From: Actinomycetota bacterium
GTDB taxonomy: Bacteria; Actinomycetota; Thermoleophilia; UBA2241
Direction: 5' to 3'
Length of the DNA: 8,442 nt
Assembly (NCBI GenBank): GCA_012719015.1
Contig: JAAYBE010000054.1
Span: 1-8,442 of the forward strand
Part shown: one piece after another, positions 1-6,460 of the stretch
How positions within the stretch are numbered: the stretch's first letter is position 1
Layout: each line of letters opens with the position of its first letter
Program-made: the position numbers and the translations under genes
The notes under the pieces: generated by a model
The model's database searches: none
What the model was told of the DNA's origin: nothing
Seen by the model: only the letters and a program-made list of their open reading frames with translations

Positions 1-782
1 CCGGCGAGGCGCTCGAAGGTGCTCCCGCGCCGGTCGCGACGCTCGGGCCGATCATCCACAACCCCCGTGTGGTGGGGAGCCTCGAGGAGCGCGGCGTCCA
101 TGTGGTCGACGACGTCGGCCAGGCCGGGTCGGGCACGTTGATCGTGCGCACGCACGGGGTCCCCCCGGACGTGCTGGAGCACGCCCGCTCCCGGCGGCTC
201 AACGTGGTCGACGCCACCTGTCCGTTCGTCTCGGTGGCGCAGCGCAAGGCGGCCATGCTTCGCGACGCCGGTTACGCGGTCGTGATCCTGGGTGAGCGCG
301 ACCATCCCGAGGTGGTGGGCCTGCAGGGGTTCGCGGGGGCGGACGCGGTCGTGGTGGAGGACGCCTCCGGGCTGCCGCTCGAGCGTCTCCGCGGCCGGCG
401 TGTCGGCGTCGTCGTACAGACGACGCAGACGCGGGCCAATCTCTCGGCGCTGGCGGCGGAGCTCGCTCCCGCGGCGCGCGAGCTCCTCGTCTTCAACACG
501 GTCTGCGACGCCACGGAGAAGCGTCAGAGCGCGGCCTGCGAGATGGCCGAGGAGGTGGACGTGGTGGTCGTCGTGGGCGGGCGCAACAGCGCCAACACGG
601 CCCGCCTCGCCCAGCTCTGCGCGGCCATCGAGCCGCGCACCCACCACATCGAGTCGGCCGCCGAGCTGCGTCCCGAATGGCTGGTCGGAGCCGGCCGGGT
701 CGGCGTCACGGCGGGGGCCTCGACCCCGGACGAGGAGATCGCCGCGACGGTGCAGGCCCTGGTGGATCTCTGCGGTGGATGA
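1..782 (+). CDS. ispH: 4-hydroxy-3-methylbut-2-enyl diphosphate reductase (IspH/LytB), 5'-truncated
   Basis: IspH is the last enzyme of the MEP isoprenoid pathway. It is a cytosolic [4Fe-4S] enzyme that reduces HMBPP to IPP and DMAPP. The reading frame is open from the window edge (first full codon at 3), so the GTG at 69 is internal: family residues precede it, notably GPIIHNP with the substrate-binding His at 57-59. Further motifs are THGV (His at 153), ATCP (cluster Cys at 219), GERDHPEV (His at 303, catalytic Glu at 309), NTVCDAT (cluster Cys at 504), NSANTARL and AGASTPDEE near the end. The first cluster Cys and about 35-45 N-terminal residues lie outside the window. The SSN substrate motif of E. 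coli reads SAN here, which I regard as tolerated family variation. The TGA at 780-782 overlaps the start of the next gene by 8 bases, which suggests coupled translation. Confidence 0.96.
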   Translation, partial: GEALEGAPAPVATLGPIIHNPRVVGSLEERGVHVVDDVGQAGSGTLIVRTHGVPPDVLEHARSRRLNVVDATCPFVSVAQRKAAMLRDAGYAVVILGERDHPEVVGLQGFAGADAVVVEDASGLPLERLRGRRVGVVVQTTQTRANLSALAAELAPAARELLVFNTVCDATEKRQSAACEMAEEVDVVVVVGGRNSANTARLAQLCAAIEPRTHHIESAAELRPEWLVGAGRVGVTAGASTPDEEIAATVQALVDLCGG

Positions 783-2106
783 CGTCTCCGTCGGCGCCTG
801 CGCCGGCGTCGTGGTGGCCGACGTGGCAGCCGCCGCGGCACGCGCCGGCCTGTTCCCGGGCGACCGTATCGTCGATCTGAACGGTCGCGTCCCGCTCGAC
901 GTCCTCGATCTCGAGGATGCGGCCGCCGACGGCGTTCTCTGGGCCTCGGTGTTGCGCGAGGGCCGCCCGCTGGACCTCGTCGTCGCGCCGCGTGCCGGGG
1001 AGTGGCACGGCATCTCGCTCGACCACGCCGGACTCGGCGACGCGCCGCGCACCTGCCGCAATGCGTGCCGCTTCTGCTTCGTGGACCAGGTGCCGCGGGG
1101 GTTGCGGGAGGCGCTCCGGGTCAAGGACGACGATTATCGGTTGTCGTTCCTGCACGGGAACTTCACGACCCTGAGCAACCTGTCCGAGGCGGATGTCCAG
1201 CGCATCCTGACGCTGGGCCTTTCGCCGCTGTTCGTCTCGCTGCACGCCTGGGACGATGCGGCCCGGGTGCGACTCATGGGCCGCGCCGCCTCAGGCGCGC
1301 GCGCCCTGCTCGAACGCCTCGCCGCCGCCGGCGTGAGACTGCATCTGCAGGTGGTGCTGTGTCCGGGGTGGAACGACGGCGTCACGTTGGAGGAGACCGT
1401 CCGGTGCAGCGCCGGGCTGCGCAGCGTCGTCGACCTGGGCGTGGTGCCGGTGTCGCTGGCCGCGGAGGGAGACCTGCGCCGGGTGACGGGAGCCGACGCG
1501 CGGGCGACGCTCGCCCGGATCGAGGCCTGGCAGCGCGACTTCCGCGCCACGCGCGGGGCGGCCTTCGTGCACGCCGCCGACGAACTGTATCTGCTGGCCG
1601 GTCTGACGCCTCCGGCGAGTGACGCGCCGGAGCAGTACGAGAACGGCGTCGGTATCTGCGCTGCGACGCTCGAGGAGGCCGCGGCACTGGCCGCGGACTG
1701 GGCGCGTCACACGCCGGGCCGGGGGTCCGCGGCGCGTCGGCCTCGCCGCGCGGTGACCGCCGTCCGGCTCCTCACCGGCACGCTCGCGCGTCCGGTCGTG
1801 GCCGCCGCCGCCACGACGCTGTCGGCCGCAGCCGGAACGCCGATGCAGCCCTTCGCTGTCGCGAACGCCGTCTTCGGTCCGCACGTCACGGTCACGGGAC
1901 TTCTCGGCGGAGAGGAGGTGCTGCGGGCGCTCCGCAAGACCCCGCTCGCCGAGGGCGAATGGCTCCTGGCCCCCCGTGTGTGGCTGCCCGACGCCCTCGG
2001 GCGCACCCTCGACGACGTCGGCGAAGACGAGTTGAAAGCCGCCTGTGACGGGCGCCTCGTCGTGGCGGCCTCACTCGGCGAGGCGTTTGCTAGACTGTCT
2101 GAATGA
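775..2106 (+). CDS. DUF512 family protein: PDZ-like domain plus radical-SAM-like Fe-S domain, function unknown
   Basis: This 443-residue protein belongs to the DUF512 (COG1625, NifB/MoaA-related) family, which has no established reaction. The layout fits the family: a PDZ-like segment (about residues 3-75, with GLFPGDRIVDLNG), then a CX3CX2C cluster motif CRNACRFCF (Cys94, Cys98, Cys101), as in radical SAM enzymes, followed by VDQVPRGLR. A barrel region carries LSFLHGNFTTLSNL and CPGWNDG (196-202). The DUF512 part has QYENGVG (287-293) and NAVFGPHVTVTGLL (364 onward). The start is the GTG at 775: it gives the usual length, begins right at the PDZ-like segment and has GGTGGA eight bases upstream. 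An ATG at 292 in the same frame lies deep inside ispH and is unlikely. It overlaps ispH by 8 bases and der by 4. The family often sits beside der in Firmicutes and related bacteria, so a link to ribosome assembly or Fe-S biology has been suspected but is unproven. Confidence 0.9.
   Translation: MDDVSVGACAGVVVADVAAAAARAGLFPGDRIVDLNGRVPLDVLDLEDAAADGVLWASVLREGRPLDLVVAPRAGEWHGISLDHAGLGDAPRTCRNACRFCFVDQVPRGLREALRVKDDDYRLSFLHGNFTTLSNLSEADVQRILTLGLSPLFVSLHAWDDAARVRLMGRAASGARALLERLAAAGVRLHLQVVLCPGWNDGVTLEETVRCSAGLRSVVDLGVVPVSLAAEGDLRRVTGADARATLARIEAWQRDFRATRGAAFVHAADELYLLAGLTPPASDAPEQYENGVGICAATLEEAAALAADWARHTPGRGSAARRPRRAVTAVRLLTGTLARPVVAAAATTLSAAAGTPMQPFAVANAVFGPHVTVTGLLGGEEVLRALRKTPLAEGEWLLAPRVWLPDALGRTLDDVGEDELKAACDGRLVVAASLGEAFARLSE
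2088..2096 (+). promoter_or_regulatory. Candidate extended -10 promoter for a leaderless der transcript
   Basis: The sequence TGC-TAGACT places a TGn extension directly before a TAGACT -10 hexamer (2091-2096). The hexamer ends six bases before the der ATG at 2103, so transcription would begin at or within a base of the start codon. No TTGACA-like -35 is visible around 2068-2073, which extended -10 promoters can do without. No good ribosome binding site precedes der; the nearest GAGG is about 20 bases away. It lies inside the 3' end of the DUF512 gene in an unusually AT-rich patch. This is inferred from sequence only. Confidence 0.42.
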
Positions 2107-3410
2107 CCAAGCCGCCCGTCGTCGCCGTCGTCGGTTCTCCCAACGCCGGCAAATCCACCCTGGTGAACCGTCTGAGCGGCACACGTACGGCCGTGGTGCA
2201 TGAGACCCCGGGCGTGACGCGGGACCGCAAGGAAGTCGAGGTGGAGTGGGCGGGAAGGCGCGTGCATCTCGTCGACACCGGAGGGTACGACACCTCGCCG
2301 GACGCGCCCTTCGCCGGCCACGTCCGTGAGCAGGTGGAGCAGGCCATCGCGGCCGCCGACGTGGTGCTGTTCGTGCTCGACGGTCGCAGCGGACCGCTCG
2401 CCGACGACCACGTGATCGCCGACGCGCTGCGCCGCGCGCGCGTGCCGGTGCTGGTGGTGGCCAACAAGATGGACGATCCGTCGAGCACCGCCGCGGCGCC
2501 GGAGATCTACCGGCTCGGGCTCGGAGAGCCGCTGCTCGTCTCCGCCCTGCACGGCACGGGGAGCGGTGAACTGCTGGACCGTCTCATGCAGGAGACGGAG
2601 GCGGCGCCGATCGACGATGGGGCGCCGACGTCCGAGACGGAGACACCGGTGGCGATCGTCGGCCGGCCGAACGCGGGCAAGTCCTCGCTCTTCAACGCGA
2701 TCGCGGGCGAGACGCGTACCATCGTCAGCGAGATCGCCGGTACCACGCGCGACGCCATCGACAGCGTCGTCGACACGGACATCGGCCGCTTCCGCTTCAT
2801 CGACACGGCCGGCATGCGCAAGGCCGCCAAGGTGACCGGTGTGGAGTACTATGCCTATCTGCGCAGTGTGCAGAGCCTCGACCGGGCGCACGTCGCGATC
2901 GTCGTGGCCGACGCCACGCTGCGCTTCGGCGAGCTCGACCTCTCGATCTGCGCCGAGGCGGCGAAGCGTCACTGCGCCACGGTGCTCGCCGTGAACAAGG
3001 TCGACCTCGCGTCTCCCGACCTCGAGGGGATCGCAGGCGTCGCCCGTCGCAAGCTGCGCCAGAAGCCCCCCGTCGTCGCCGTGTCCGCCCTCACCCGTCG
3101 CGGGGTGCACGACCTGTTGCGCACGGTCGCCGGGCTCGATGCCCGTTTCCGCGCCCATATCCCCACCGGTGAGCTCAACCGCGCGCTCCGGGACCTGATC
3201 GCGGACCGCCCAGGTCCGATGAAGCGCGGCCGGCGACTCAAGACGTACTACGTCGCCCAGTTCGCGACGGCGCCGCCGAGACTGGCGATCGAGGTCAACG
3301 ACCGGACCCTCGTCACCCGCGATTTCGGCTTCTACGTCGAGAACCGGCTCCGCGCCCGCTTCGGGCTCGACGGTGTCCCGCTCGTCATCGACTTCAAGGG
3401 TAGACGATGA
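2103..3410 (+). CDS. der: Ribosome biogenesis GTPase Der (EngA)
   Basis: Der is an essential GTPase that binds the maturing 50S subunit and is needed for late ribosome assembly. The 435-residue length is normal for the family. Two GTPase domains stand in tandem. The first has a P-loop GSPNAGKST (11-19), switch TPGVTRD (35-41), DTGG (58-61) and NKMD (121-124). The second has GRPNAGKSS (187-195), DTAGM (234-238) and NKVD (298-301). A short acidic linker of about 25 residues joins them. The C-terminal KH-like domain (about 350-435) ends in FGLDGVPLVIDFKGRR. The ATG at 2103 forms an ATGA overlap with the upstream stop, and the stop forms an ATGA with plsY, so it is probably translated by coupling. 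A leaderless start from an internal promoter is also possible. Confidence 0.97.
   Translation: MTKPPVVAVVGSPNAGKSTLVNRLSGTRTAVVHETPGVTRDRKEVEVEWAGRRVHLVDTGGYDTSPDAPFAGHVREQVEQAIAAADVVLFVLDGRSGPLADDHVIADALRRARVPVLVVANKMDDPSSTAAAPEIYRLGLGEPLLVSALHGTGSGELLDRLMQETEAAPIDDGAPTSETETPVAIVGRPNAGKSSLFNAIAGETRTIVSEIAGTTRDAIDSVVDTDIGRFRFIDTAGMRKAAKVTGVEYYAYLRSVQSLDRAHVAIVVADATLRFGELDLSICAEAAKRHCATVLAVNKVDLASPDLEGIAGVARRKLRQKPPVVAVSALTRRGVHDLLRTVAGLDARFRAHIPTGELNRALRDLIADRPGPMKRGRRLKTYYVAQFATAPPRLAIEVNDRTLVTRDFGFYVENRLRARFGLDGVPLVIDFKGRR
3396..3400 (+). promoter_or_regulatory. Ribosome binding site of plsY
   Basis: AAGGG lies six bases before the plsY ATG at 3407, inside the last codons of der. Together with the ATGA stop/start overlap it supports this start and coupled translation with der. 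Confidence 0.6.
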
Positions 3411-4054
3411 ACGTCCTCCCGGTCTTCGGCTTCGGCGTTCTCCTGACGACCGCTTACCTGATCGGCTCCGTCCCGTTCGGCCTCGTCATCGGCAAGGTGT
3501 TCTTCGGCGTCGACGTGCGTCTGCACGGCTCGGGCAACGTGGGCACGACCAACGTCTTCCGCGTACTGGGCAAGAGGGCGGGCGTGGCCGTCCTCGCCTG
3601 CGACATGCTCAAGGGGTACGTCCCGGCGGCGCTGGCGGCGGCGCTCTTCCACCCGTGGTGGGCGATCTTCATCGCCGCCGCGCCGGTGGTCGGGCACATC
3701 TACTCGATCTTCCTGAAGGGCCGGGGCGGAAAGGGCATCGCCACCGGGGCGGCGGTCGTCCTGGCGCTCGTCCCGCTCGTGTTCCTCATCGTCGTCACCG
3801 TGTGGATCGTGCTTCTGCTGACGACGCGGTACGTGAGCGTGGCCTCGTTGGCGGCGGCTTCCCTGGTCCCGGTCCTGGCCTACGTCTTCGACGAACCCAC
3901 TCCGTACAAGATCGCCGGCGTCCTGGTAGCGATCGTCGTGTGGTGGGCGCACCGGAGCAACATCCGGCGCCTGCTGCGCGGTGAGGAGAACCGGGTCAAG
4001 ACCCTGTGGAGCAGCCGACGGGACTCGGCGACCGGCGGGCAGGAGGAGGCGTGA
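3407..4054 (+). CDS. plsY: Acyl-phosphate:glycerol-3-phosphate acyltransferase PlsY
   Basis: PlsY is an integral membrane enzyme that transfers an acyl chain from acyl-phosphate to glycerol-3-phosphate, giving lysophosphatidic acid, the first step of phospholipid synthesis. The 215-residue protein is hydrophobic, with about five membrane spans. All three conserved loops are present: GSVPFG followed by GSGNVGTTNVFRVLGKRAG (41-59); GHIYSIFLKGRGGKGIATG (96-114), including the phosphate-binding glycine-rich loop; and HRSNIRRLLRGEENR (182-196). The C-terminal tail after about 198 is hydrophilic and not conserved. It overlaps der by four bases, and gpsA follows one base after its stop. The gpsA product supplies its glycerol-3-phosphate, so the two neighbours catalyse consecutive steps. 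The partner PlsX is not in the window. Confidence 0.96.
   Translation: MNVLPVFGFGVLLTTAYLIGSVPFGLVIGKVFFGVDVRLHGSGNVGTTNVFRVLGKRAGVAVLACDMLKGYVPAALAAALFHPWWAIFIAAAPVVGHIYSIFLKGRGGKGIATGAAVVLALVPLVFLIVVTVWIVLLLTTRYVSVASLAAASLVPVLAYVFDEPTPYKIAGVLVAIVVWWAHRSNIRRLLRGEENRVKTLWSSRRDSATGGQEEA
4041..4049 (+). promoter_or_regulatory. Strong ribosome binding site of gpsA
   Basis: AGGAGGAGG ends six bases before the GTG at 4056. It fixes the gpsA start there rather than at the in-frame ATG at 3981, which lies inside plsY and would add 25 unrelated Arg-rich residues. Confidence 0.85.
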
Positions 4055-4055
4055 G

Positions 4056-5054
4056 GTGAGGACCACCGTCATCGGCAGCGGGAGCTGGGGCAGCGCCTTC
4101 GCCCGTCTGCTGGCGCTGAGGGGGCACGAGGTGGAGGTGCTGACGCTCGCCCGTGAAGAGGCGGTGCGACTGCAGGCGACGCACGAGAACCCGCACTTCC
4201 TGCCCGGCGTCCAGCTGCCCCAGGCGATCCGGTTCACCGGTAGGGACGATGCCAGCCTCGACGGGATCGAGCTGCTCGTGTACGCGGTGCCCACGCAGGC
4301 GGTGCGTGATGCGGCCAGATGGGCTGCTCCGCGCCGCCCCCGGGACACTCTGCAGCTCTCCCTCGCCAAAGGGTACGAGATCGGCACCCTCGACCGGCCC
4401 ACCCAGGTGATCGAGGAGGAGACGGGGGCCGGCGCCGCCGCGCTCTCCGGCCCCAACCACGCCGAGGAGGTCGGCAAGGACATGCCGTCGGCGACGGTGA
4501 TCGCCTGCGCCGACGAGGCCGTCGCGCTGCGCCTGCAGACGGCGCTCACCAGCGAGACCTTCCGCGTGTACACCAACGACGACGTGGTGGGGGTCGAGTT
4601 CTGCGGTGCGATCAAGAACCCGGTGGCGGTGGCGGTGGGCATGTCCGACGGCCTCGGGTTCGGAGACAACTCGCGCGCCAGTCTCATCACCCGCAGCGTC
4701 GCCGAGATGACGCGGCTCGGCATGATCCAGGGGGCGCACATCGCCACGTTCACCGGCCTCGCCGGGATCGGCGACCTCATCGCCACGTGCACCTCGCGGC
4801 ACAGCCGGAACCGGCTGGCGGGCGAGCTGCTCGCGAAAGGCGTGCCGCCGGCCGAGGTGGAGAGCCGGGTCGGGCAGGTGGTGGAGGGCCTGCACACCGC
4901 CTACGCGCTGCACGACATGGCGGGCAGGCTCGGCGTGGAGATGCCGGTCACCGAGAACGTCTATCAGGTCCTGGAGGGCAACCGCACGCCACGGGAGTGC
5001 GTCGCGCACCTCATGGCACGGACGCCGAAGAGCGAGCGTCACGAGGGCCTGTGA
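4056..5054 (+). CDS. gpsA: NAD(P)-dependent glycerol-3-phosphate dehydrogenase
   Basis: GpsA reduces dihydroxyacetone phosphate to sn-glycerol-3-phosphate with NAD(P)H in the cytosol, supplying the backbone for phospholipids. The 332-residue length is typical. The N-terminal Rossmann fold has the nucleotide loop GSGSWG (7-12) immediately after the start, followed by PNHAEEVGKDMPSA (from 133). The C-terminal helical domain carries CGAIKNP with the catalytic Lys187, then MSDGLGFGDN, and GLAGIGDLIATC with the conserved Asp240. The motif SRHSRNR follows. Near the end MPVTENVYQVLEG is also a family feature. The GTG start at 4056 is chosen because it lies six bases after a strong ribosome binding site and puts the Rossmann strand at the very N-terminus. 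The gene begins one base after the plsY stop and is probably the last gene of the ispH-to-gpsA operon. Confidence 0.96.
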   Translation: MRTTVIGSGSWGSAFARLLALRGHEVEVLTLAREEAVRLQATHENPHFLPGVQLPQAIRFTGRDDASLDGIELLVYAVPTQAVRDAARWAAPRRPRDTLQLSLAKGYEIGTLDRPTQVIEEETGAGAAALSGPNHAEEVGKDMPSATVIACADEAVALRLQTALTSETFRVYTNDDVVGVEFCGAIKNPVAVAVGMSDGLGFGDNSRASLITRSVAEMTRLGMIQGAHIATFTGLAGIGDLIATCTSRHSRNRLAGELLAKGVPPAEVESRVGQVVEGLHTAYALHDMAGRLGVEMPVTENVYQVLEGNRTPRECVAHLMARTPKSERHEGL

Positions 5055-5061
5055 CTCCTGC

Positions 5062-5083
5062 CGGGTCGGCGCGTTGCCGCCCG
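5062..5083 (+). terminator. Possible weak terminator or hairpin after gpsA
   Basis: CGGG-(T)-CGGC (5062-5070) can pair with GCCG-CCCG (5076-5083) around a five-base loop, forming an eight-pair stem with one bulged base, seven bases after the gpsA stop. No run of T follows, so this is not a classic Rho-independent terminator. Such stems also arise by chance at this GC content. It overlaps the -35 box of the metK promoter. Confidence 0.25.
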
Positions 5084-5103
5084 TCGGAGGGGTCTGGTAC
5101 ACT
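5074..5103 (+). promoter_or_regulatory. Probable sigma70-type promoter of metK (-35 TTGCCG, extended -10 TGG-TACACT)
   Basis: A -35-like TTGCCG (5074-5079), an 18-base spacer and a -10 TACACT (5098-5103) preceded by TGG form a good housekeeping-sigma promoter with an extended -10. Transcription would start near 5110, leaving a leader of about 78 nt before metK. It lies in the only sizeable intergenic gap of the window, and the next gene has its own strong ribosome binding site, which fits a new transcription unit. It has not been tested. Confidence 0.65.
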
Positions 5104-5176
5104 GCTCCGGGCCGCGGGACCGCCCCGAGGCCCGACGGCCACACCCAATCAGCCGGTTCGCCCGTGCTGCCCGCCC
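5104..5176 (+). other. metK 5' leader, no recognised riboswitch
   Basis: This is the inferred untranslated leader of metK. GGGCC (5109-5113) can pair with GGCCC (5129-5133), and further GC pairings are possible. I compared it by eye with what I know of the SAM-I, SAM-II, SAM-IV and SAH riboswitch cores and recognised none of them. The first few bases precede the expected transcription start. Confidence 0.3.
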
Positions 5177-5181
5177 GGAGG
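5177..5181 (+). promoter_or_regulatory. Strong ribosome binding site of metK
   Basis: GGAGG lies six bases before the GTG at 5188 and decides this start. The upstream in-frame ATG at 5074 overlaps the -35 box and would add 38 residues unlike the family. Confidence 0.88.
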
Positions 5182-5187
5182 ACTCAC

Positions 5188-6432
5188 GTGGAAGAGCGTA
5201 CGCACCTGTTCACGTCGGAATCGGTCACCGAGGGCCATCCCGACAAGATCGCCGACCAAGTCTCGGACGCCATCCTCGACGCGATCTTCGCCAAGGACCC
5301 GTATGGCCGCGTCGCCTGCGAGACACTGATCACCACGGGGCTCGTCGTGGTCGCCGGCGAGATCACCACCGACACCTACGTGGAGATCCCGAAGATCGTG
5401 CGCGAGACCATCCGCGGCATCGGCTACGACAACGCTCTCTACGGGTTCGACTGCGACACCTGTGGCGTGATCACCTCCATCGACCCGCAGTCGCCCGACA
5501 TCAGCCAGGGCGTGGAGGAGGCCTACGAGAAGCGCACAGACGTCAACGACGACGACGTGCTCGACACGCAGGGCGCCGGCGACCAGGGCATGGTGTTCGG
5601 TTTCGCGTGCACCGAGACGCCGGAGCTCATGCCGCTGCCCATCGCGCTCTCGCACAGGCTCGCCCGCCGTCTCGCCGACGTACGCAAGGCGGAGATCCTG
5701 CCCTACCTGCGGCCCGACGGCAAGAGTCAGGTCACGGTGCGGTACGAGGGCGGCAAGCCGGTCGAGATCGTCAAGGTCGTGCTCGCCACCCAGCACGCCG
5801 AGAGCGCCGACCTGCAGAGCATCATCTACCCCGACGTGCTCGAGCACGTCGTGGAGCCCATCCTGCCCAAGTCCCTGTACGACCCGGACAGGCTCGAGGA
5901 CATCACCGTCATCAACGCCACCGGCAAGTTCGTCATCGGCGGCCCGATGGGCGACTGCGGCCTCACCGGGCGCAAGATCGTGGTCGACACATACGGCGGA
6001 TCCGCTCCGCACGGCGGCGGCGCCTTCTCAGGCAAGGACCCGAGCAAGGTGGACCGCTCCGGCGCCTACGCCGCCCGGCACGTGGCCAAGAACGTGGTCG
6101 CCGCCGGTCTGGCCGATCGTTGCCAGGTGCAGGTGGCCTACGCCATCGGTGTGGCCCATCCGGTCTCGGTGATGGTCGACTGCGAGGGCACCGAGAAGGT
6201 CGACCTGGCGGTCATCGAGGGGCTCGTCGACGAGCACTTCGACCTCCGGCCGGCGGCGATCCTGCGCGACCTCGACCTGCGCCGCCCCATCTACCGCAAG
6301 ACGGCGGCCTACGGCCACTTCGGTCGCAGCGACCACGACTTCACGTGGGAGCGCACCGACAAGGCCGAGGCGCTGCGCGCCGCCGCGGGCCTCGAGGCCG
6401 ACGCGCTCCACGCCGCCGGTCTCAAGGACTGA
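5188..6432 (+). CDS. metK: S-adenosylmethionine synthase (methionine adenosyltransferase)
   Basis: MetK makes S-adenosylmethionine, the main methyl donor and radical-SAM cosubstrate, from methionine and ATP in the cytosol. The protein has 414 residues, slightly longer than the roughly 385-405 usual for bacteria. It opens with LFTSESVTEGHPDKIADQVSD, the N-terminal family signature, with GHPDK at 16-20. The substrate-binding GAGDQG hexapeptide is at 129-134. The glycine-rich P-loop-like signature GGGAFSGKDPSKVDRS is at 276-291, followed by AYAARHVAKNVVAAGL and YAIGVAHPVSVMV. The C-terminal FDLRPAAILRDLDLRRPIY and YGHFGR are also typical. The GTG start is set by a GGAGG six bases upstream. A promoter in the gap after gpsA probably drives metK together with priA, whose start lies 28 bases after the metK stop. 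Confidence 0.97.
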   Translation: MEERTHLFTSESVTEGHPDKIADQVSDAILDAIFAKDPYGRVACETLITTGLVVVAGEITTDTYVEIPKIVRETIRGIGYDNALYGFDCDTCGVITSIDPQSPDISQGVEEAYEKRTDVNDDDVLDTQGAGDQGMVFGFACTETPELMPLPIALSHRLARRLADVRKAEILPYLRPDGKSQVTVRYEGGKPVEIVKVVLATQHAESADLQSIIYPDVLEHVVEPILPKSLYDPDRLEDITVINATGKFVIGGPMGDCGLTGRKIVVDTYGGSAPHGGGAFSGKDPSKVDRSGAYAARHVAKNVVAAGLADRCQVQVAYAIGVAHPVSVMVDCEGTEKVDLAVIEGLVDEHFDLRPAAILRDLDLRRPIYRKTAAYGHFGRSDHDFTWERTDKAEALRAAAGLEADALHAAGLKD

Positions 6433-6445
6433 GGCCGCGCCGGGC

Positions 6446-6451
6446 GGAGGG
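6446..6451 (+). promoter_or_regulatory. Ribosome binding site of priA
   Basis: GGAGGG lies nine bases before the GTG at 6461 and supports that start. GCGCC (6437-6441) can pair with GGCGC (6453-6457), which would leave this site in the loop; whether that matters is unknown. Confidence 0.6.
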
Positions 6452-6460
6452 CGGCGCCGC

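Noticed and set aside
292..774. Longer DUF512 gene beginning at the ATG at 292 (604 residues)
   Set aside because: The extra 161 residues are an Arg/Ser/Pro-rich out-of-frame reading of ispH; the GTG at 775 gives the family's usual length and start.
2198..2212. Third copy of TGAGACCCCG in der as a member of the priA palindromic repeat
   Set aside because: It encodes the conserved G2 motif ETPGVTRD and lacks the upstream GGGG arm, so the ten-base match is most simply coincidental codon choice.
1707..3158. A 483-codon minus-strand frame across the DUF512/der junction
   Set aside because: It runs across two clearly real genes, its product is Arg/His/Gly-rich without any family motif, and no promoter or ribosome binding site stands out.
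3332..4897. A 521-codon minus-strand frame opposite plsY and gpsA
   Set aside because: It covers two well-supported + strand genes, its composition changes from Ser/Arg-rich to Asp/Arg/Glu-rich, and it has no recognisable domain.
5104..5187. SAM or SAH riboswitch before metK
   Set aside because: No aptamer core that I know could be placed in the short leader; left as an unassigned leader.
4319..5329. A 336-codon + strand frame overlapping gpsA and the start of metK
   Set aside because: It is an Arg/Gly/His-rich out-of-frame reading of gpsA that also runs through the metK promoter region; no family similarity.
5149..6012. Minus-strand frame opposite metK
   Set aside because: Shadow of metK in a GC-rich background; Val/Asp/Gly/His-rich product without motifs.
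6433..6460. Hairpin hiding the priA ribosome binding site as a regulatory switch
   Set aside because: The stem is only five GC pairs, which is expected by chance at this base composition, and the site would remain in the loop.
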